Of a DNA stretch of 64,000 nucleotides, positions 59,570-64,000 are shown one piece after another. Both the position numbers and the translations under genes were made by a program. Below the pieces are notes generated by a model. That model saw only the letters and a program-made list of their open reading frames with translations. It did no database searches and had not been told where the DNA came from. The DNA is from Mytilus edulis (Eukaryota; Mollusca; Bivalvia; Mytilida; Mytilidae), in contig NC_092346.1 in assembly GCF_963676685.1 (NCBI RefSeq), positions 42,219,289-42,283,288 of the forward strand, in the 5' to 3' direction. Position 1 is the first letter of the stretch. Every line of letters starts with the position of its first letter.

Positions 59570-59786
59570 TATAAGGCTCATTTGTTGTTTAACTTGACCA
59601 AGTTTTAATCATTGCGCTAGAGTTTCATGTATTTATATGGGCTGTAGCACAGAAACTGTTAAAGACAATTTTAATAAAGATATATGGTACACTTTCATTG
59701 TAAAAAATCACAAAGATCATCGATCTAGGAAAGTGTTTGTTTGTATCTTACATTTTAAAAAATCTACTTATCTTTTTGTTTTTCAG

Positions 59787-59795
59787 GATGACTAA
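59787..59795 (+). other. duplicate arpin exon 6 (unit 2)
   Basis: TTTTTGTTTTTCAG then GAT GAC TAA, identical to the exon at 56123. The polyadenylation hexamer downstream is AATAGA. Use would require splicing over unit 1's exon and LINE C. Confidence 0.75.
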
Positions 59796-60262
59796 GTTCT
59801 TACTTATGGGAAATGAATCTCGAAGGAAGATAAGAATCTAATGAAATTATACATTCTACACAGACTTCAGTAATAATATGGATTTATTTTTTATATTTCC
59901 GTGATGATGGAGATGTTTTGACAAATAAGTCATGAAACAGGATTATGTTTCGATGTTATGTAATAGAACAGGACTGTAAATAGGAACTAGTATTGAATTG
60001 TTACAATTCTAGTGTTAACTTACGTCTGTATAACAGGTTCAAATTGTGCAATAGAATAATTATACACATGCTTTTAAGAAAGAGTATAATGTCTTCCTTT
60101 TTTACAGCATATACAGATATTAATGTTTTTTCGGGTAGATAGTTGAATAAGCCTGGTGCATTTGAGATATAGGGGGTCAACAGTAATCACATTAAAAAAA
60201 CCGGACAATTGTTTGTGTAGAAAAACTATGGAATTTTTCTATATCCTTTTATTTAAAAATTT

Positions 60263-62120
60263 CCTTATTTAGGGAACGTCCATTTAACTTCAAGAAGATG
60301 GATGGACGTTAAACAACCAACAATCAATCAATCAAGGGGAGGGGGATTATGGTTTTTTTTCAAATATTTTGAATCCAGATTTTCCAAATATCTTATATAT
60401 AGTGTTACGTTTCTGAAAAAAAATGATTGATGGCGTTTTTAAACTAAATAAAATGGTTCGTGACTTGTGCAAAAAATAATTATGACTAAAAACATCAATC
60501 CCCCCTTTTTTTGAAGTATTTGGTTGCTCCCTCAGTGTTCCTAAAATGATGTAGCATTTTACTTCTTAGTTCTACCACTTGATTGAGAAAGGAAACTTAA
60601 CATTGAACTAATGAATGGATGAGAAAACTCATTTACAAGGTCGATTTTTAAGACCATTTGTAAATAGACCACAACAAAAATATACAAAACAATCGAACCA
60701 TTTTTATAAAAGGAAGGACATATTTTCCAGACAAAAGATGAACTCAGTCGCTAATGATCACAGAGACATATAATACCATTTATTATATCTTCGTATTTAC
60801 TGAGCAAAATTATCTTTGTTGACTGTTATTGTAGAATCAGTTTAGTGATTAAAGGAAGCTTCTTACACGATAAGTCTGGAAAATATGTTTGCCAATGGTT
60901 TCCGTATTTATCCCAAGTTTAGTAATAATACCCTAGATGATTTTATAGGGATTTTCGGTCAAGGCAAACCAAATTGGAGTTCTACTTTGTTTTTGCGTTC
61001 GCTCAGTGCTAGTACGGTCATAATTATTTCAGATCAAGAACAAACACATAAATATTTCAGATTGTTTTGTTGGATTAAGGAAGATAATACTTTTGAAGAA
61101 CTCGATTGAGTTTGTTATAATTTCATGGGTGTTTTTTTTATTTTGTGTATATTTTTCGTCCTGACTGACTTGAAGGGCATGAAAAATTAGACTTAACACG
61201 AAACAAATGATAACAAAGACATTGAACATGGCCATGCAATAGTTTGTGCCTTATGTAGTCATAATGAAATGTATTTGAAAATAAAATTCTGTTTTTGTTT
61301 CTAAAGAACCTCTGAACAAGCATAATTTCAAACATTACGAAATTTCAAACATGGTCCAATAAGTCATGTACAATTATAGAAAAGCTCGAAAACGATGCTT
61401 ATGATTAGTACTGCCTAATGACGGATAAACAATTGTAAGGCTCATTTGTTGTTTAACGTGACCAAGTTTTAATCATTGCGCTTGAGTTTCATGTATTTAT
61501 ATGGGCTGTAGCACAGAAACTGTTAAAGACAATTTTAATAAAGATATATGGTACACTTTCATTGTAAAAAATCACAAAGATCATCGATCTAGGAAAGTGT
61601 TTATTTGTATCTTACATTTAAAAAAATCTACTAATCTTTTTGTTTTTCAGGATGACTAAGTTCTTACTTATGGGAAATGAATCTCAAAGGAAGATAAGAA
61701 TCTAATGAAATTATACATTCTACACAGACTTCAGTAATAATATGGATTTTTATATTTCCGTGATGATGGAGATATTTTGACAAATGAGCCATGTAACAGG
61801 ATTATGTTTCGCTGTTATGTAATAGAACAGGACTGTAAATAGGAACTAGTATTTAATTCTTACAATTCTAGTGTTACGTCTGTACAACAGGTTCAAATTG
61901 TGCAATAAAATAATTATACACATGCTTTTAAGAAAGAGTATAATGTCTTCCTTTTTTACAGCATATACAGGTATTAATGTTTTTTTTCCGGGTAGATAGT
62001 TGAATAAGCCTGGTGCATTTGAGATATAGGGGGTCAACAGTAATCACATTAAAAAAAACCGGACAATTGTTTGTGTAGAAAAACTATGGATTTTTTCTAT
62101 ATCCTTATATTTAAAAATTT
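60263..62120 (+). repeat. arpin terminal-exon array, unit 3
   Basis: 1858 bp, the cleanest unit: no large insert. MITE at its head (TTTAGGGAACGTCCATTTAA), exon-6 copy at 61651, AATAAA at 61904-61909, then the common 200-bp tail to the next CCTTATTTAG. Confidence 0.92.
61651..61659 (+). other. duplicate arpin exon 6 (unit 3)
   Basis: TTTTTGTTTTTCAG then GAT GAC TAA, with AATAAA about 250 bp downstream. Could serve as an alternative last exon. Confidence 0.75.
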
Positions 62121-62844
62121 CCTTATTTAGGAAACGGCCATGTAACTTCAAGAAGATGGATGTACGTTAAACAACCAACAATCAATCAATCAAGGGGAGG
62201 GGGACTATGGTTTTTTTCAAATATTTTGAATCCAGATTTTCCAAATATCTTATATATAGTGTTAAGTTTCTGAAAAAAAAATGATTGATGGCGTTTTTAA
62301 ACTAAATAAAATGGTTCGTGACTTGTGCAAAAAATAATTATGACTAAAAAAATCAATCCCCCCTTTTTAGAGGTTAAATGGTTGCTCCCTTAGTGTTCCT
62401 AAATGATGTAGCATTTAACTTCTTAGTTCTACCACGTGATTGAGAAAGGAAACGTAACATTGAACTAATAAATGGATGAGAAAACTCATTTACAAGGTCG
62501 ATTTTTAAGACCATTTGTAAATAGACCACAACAAAAATATACAAAACAATCAAACCATTTTTATAAAAGGAAGGACATATTTTCCAGACAAAAGATGAAC
62601 TTAGTCGATAATTACAGAGACATATAATACCATTTATTATATCTTCATATTTACTGAACAAATTGTTGACTGTTATTGTAGAATCAGTTTAATGATTAAA
62701 GGTTGCAAAATTTTCAAGCTACTTACATCATAAGTCTGGGAAAATATGTTTGCCAATGGTTTCCGTATTTACCCTAATTTTAGTTAATACCCTAGATAAT
62801 TTTATAGGGATTTTCGGTCAAGGCAAACCAAATTGGAGTTCTAT

Positions 62845-62996
62845 TTTATTTAGTTTAAAAACGCTATCGATCTTTTTTTTCAGAAACTTAACACTATATA
62901 TAAGATATTTGGAAAATCTGGATTCAAAATATTTAAAAAAAAAAACATAATCCCCCTCCCCTTGATTGATTGATTGTTGGTTGTTTAACGTCCATA
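62845..62996 (-). repeat. inverted fragment of the R6 MITE inside unit 4
   Basis: Reverse complement reads GGACGTTAAACAACCAACAA, TCAATCAAGGGGAGGGGGAT, TATGTT, then GAATCCAGATTTTCCAAATA, TCTTATATATAGTGTTAAGT, TTCTGAAAAAAA and GATCGATAGCG, i.e. the interior of the MITE at each unit head. The GATCGATAG variant matches unit 1 better than its own unit (GATTGATGG). The insert interrupts GGAGTTCTA / CTTT..TTTGCG present in units 2 and 3. Confidence 0.85.
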
Positions 62997-63663
62997 CTTT
63001 ATTTTGCGTTCGCTCAGTGCTAGTACGTTCATAATTATTTCAGATCAAGGACAAACACATAAATATTTCAGATTGTTTTGTTGGATTAAGGAAGATTATG
63101 CTTTTAAAGAACTCGATTGAGTTTGTTATAGTTTCATGGGAGTTTTTTTTACTTTGTGCATATTTTCGACCTGACTGTGACTTGAAGGGCTTGAAATATT
63201 AGACTGAACACGAAACAAATGATAAAAAAAGACATTGAACATGGCCATGCAATAGTTTGTGCCTTATGTAGTCATAATGAAATGTATTTGAAAATAAAAA
63301 TTCTGTTTTGTTACTAACGTAGCTCTGAGCAAGCATAATTTCAAACATTTCGAAATTTCAAACATGGCCCAATAAGTAATGTACAATCATAGAAAAGTTT
63401 GAAAACGATGCTTATGATTAATACTGCCTAATGACGGATAAACAATTGTAAGGCTCGTTTGTTGTTTAACGTGACCAAGTTTAAATCATTGCGCTAGAGT
63501 TACATGTATTTATATGGGCTGTAGCACAGAAACTGTTAAAGACAATTTTAATAAAGATATATGGTACACTTTCATTGTAAAAAATCACAAAGATCATCGA
63601 TCTAGGAAAGTGTTTGTTTGTGTCTTACATTTTAAAAAATCTACTAATCTTTTTGTTTTTCAG

Positions 63664-63672
63664 GATGACTAA
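63664..63672 (+). other. duplicate arpin exon 6 (unit 4)
   Basis: TTTTTGTTTTTCAG then GAT GAC TAA. AATAAA follows at 63927. Confidence 0.75.
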
Positions 63673-64000
63673 GTTCTTACTTATGGGAAATGAATCTCAA
63701 AGGAGAATAAGAATCTAATGAAATTATTCATTCTACAGACTTCTGTAATTATATGGATTTTTATATTTCCGTGATGATGGAGATATTTTGACAAATGAGC
63801 CATGCAACAGGATTGTGTTTCGCTGTTATGTAATATAACAGGACTGTAAATAGGAACTAGTATTGAATTGTTACAATTCTAGTGTTACGTCTCTATAACA
63901 AGTTGTGCAATTTGTGCAAATTGTGCAATAAAATAATTATACACATGCTTTTAAGAAAGAGTATGATGTCTTCCTTTTTTACAGCATATACAGGTATTAC

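Larger units (their letters stand above)
56596..60262 (+). repeat. arpin terminal-exon array, unit 2
   Basis: 3667 bp, about 1.87 kb after removing LINE C (57771-59569). Contains the MITE head (56596-56880), the middle region, and an exon-6 copy at 59787 with intact TTTTTGTTTTTCAG and GATGACTAA. At the polyadenylation position it has AATAGA (60050-60055) in place of AATAAA. Confidence 0.92.
62121..64000 (+). repeat. arpin terminal-exon array, unit 4 (runs off the window)
   Basis: Starts CCTTATTTAGGAAACGGCCA. Carries a 150-bp inverted insert (next entry), the exon-6 copy at 63664, and AATAAA at 63927-63932, preceded by a small local repeat of TTTGTGCAA/TTGTGCAA not seen in other units. The window ends about 120 bp before the unit would end, so more units may follow. 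Confidence 0.9.

Overview
The window looks like AT-rich, intron-rich nuclear DNA of a bivalve mollusc, most likely a mytilid mussel. The evidence is two animal genes with clear splice signals (a TMEM151-type membrane protein and the Arp2/3 inhibitor arpin), no operon-like gene packing, and a dense population of short dispersed repeats whose motifs I recall from Mytilus-type genomes. The species call rests on remembered repeat motifs and was not checked by any search.

Layout. 0-9.9 kb is non-coding with short tandem repeats, dispersed repeats and a broken Penelope-like reverse transcriptase remnant (about 3.85-4.26 kb, minus). 9.93-11.51 kb (minus) is one long terminal exon of a TMEM151 homologue; its first exon or exons were not found and would lie at higher coordinates. 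11.5-42.4 kb is mostly non-coding: a four-copy tandem array of a SINE-like fragment, several perfect-looking foldbacks, local duplications, a dead hAT transposase gene (27.8-29.1 kb) next to a hAT-type MITE (29.17-29.98 kb), and a TIR-flanked cassette (30.65-31.37 kb) that carries promoter-like motifs and a short ORF. 42.43-47.56 kb holds two non-LTR retrotransposons that meet tail to tail at an (ACTT)n tract; the minus-strand one is split by a 317-bp element with a TA target duplication. 47.76-56.13 kb (plus) is a complete six-exon arpin gene (222 codons by my splicing), starting only about 200 bp from the end of the minus-strand LINE.

The most unusual structure is 54.57-64.0 kb. A block that begins about 21 bp inside the last arpin intron and runs through the tiny terminal exon (only Asp-Asp-stop) and its polyadenylation signal is repeated head to tail at least four times and runs off the window. 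Each copy keeps the splice acceptor, the GAT GAC TAA and a polyadenylation signal or near signal. Copies have diverged by independent insertions: a hAT-type MITE in unit 1, a 1.8-kb LINE in unit 2, an inverted fragment of the unit's own MITE in unit 4. The gene could therefore choose among several last exons that all supply the same C-terminal Arp2/3-binding residues but different 3' UTRs. The outer boundary of the repeat unit coincides with the end of a MITE with terminal inverted repeats, which suggests that this MITE seeded the duplication.

Limits: all homology calls are by eye from translated sequence and known family motifs. Splice junctions were chosen by GT-AG and reading-frame agreement, with no transcript evidence.
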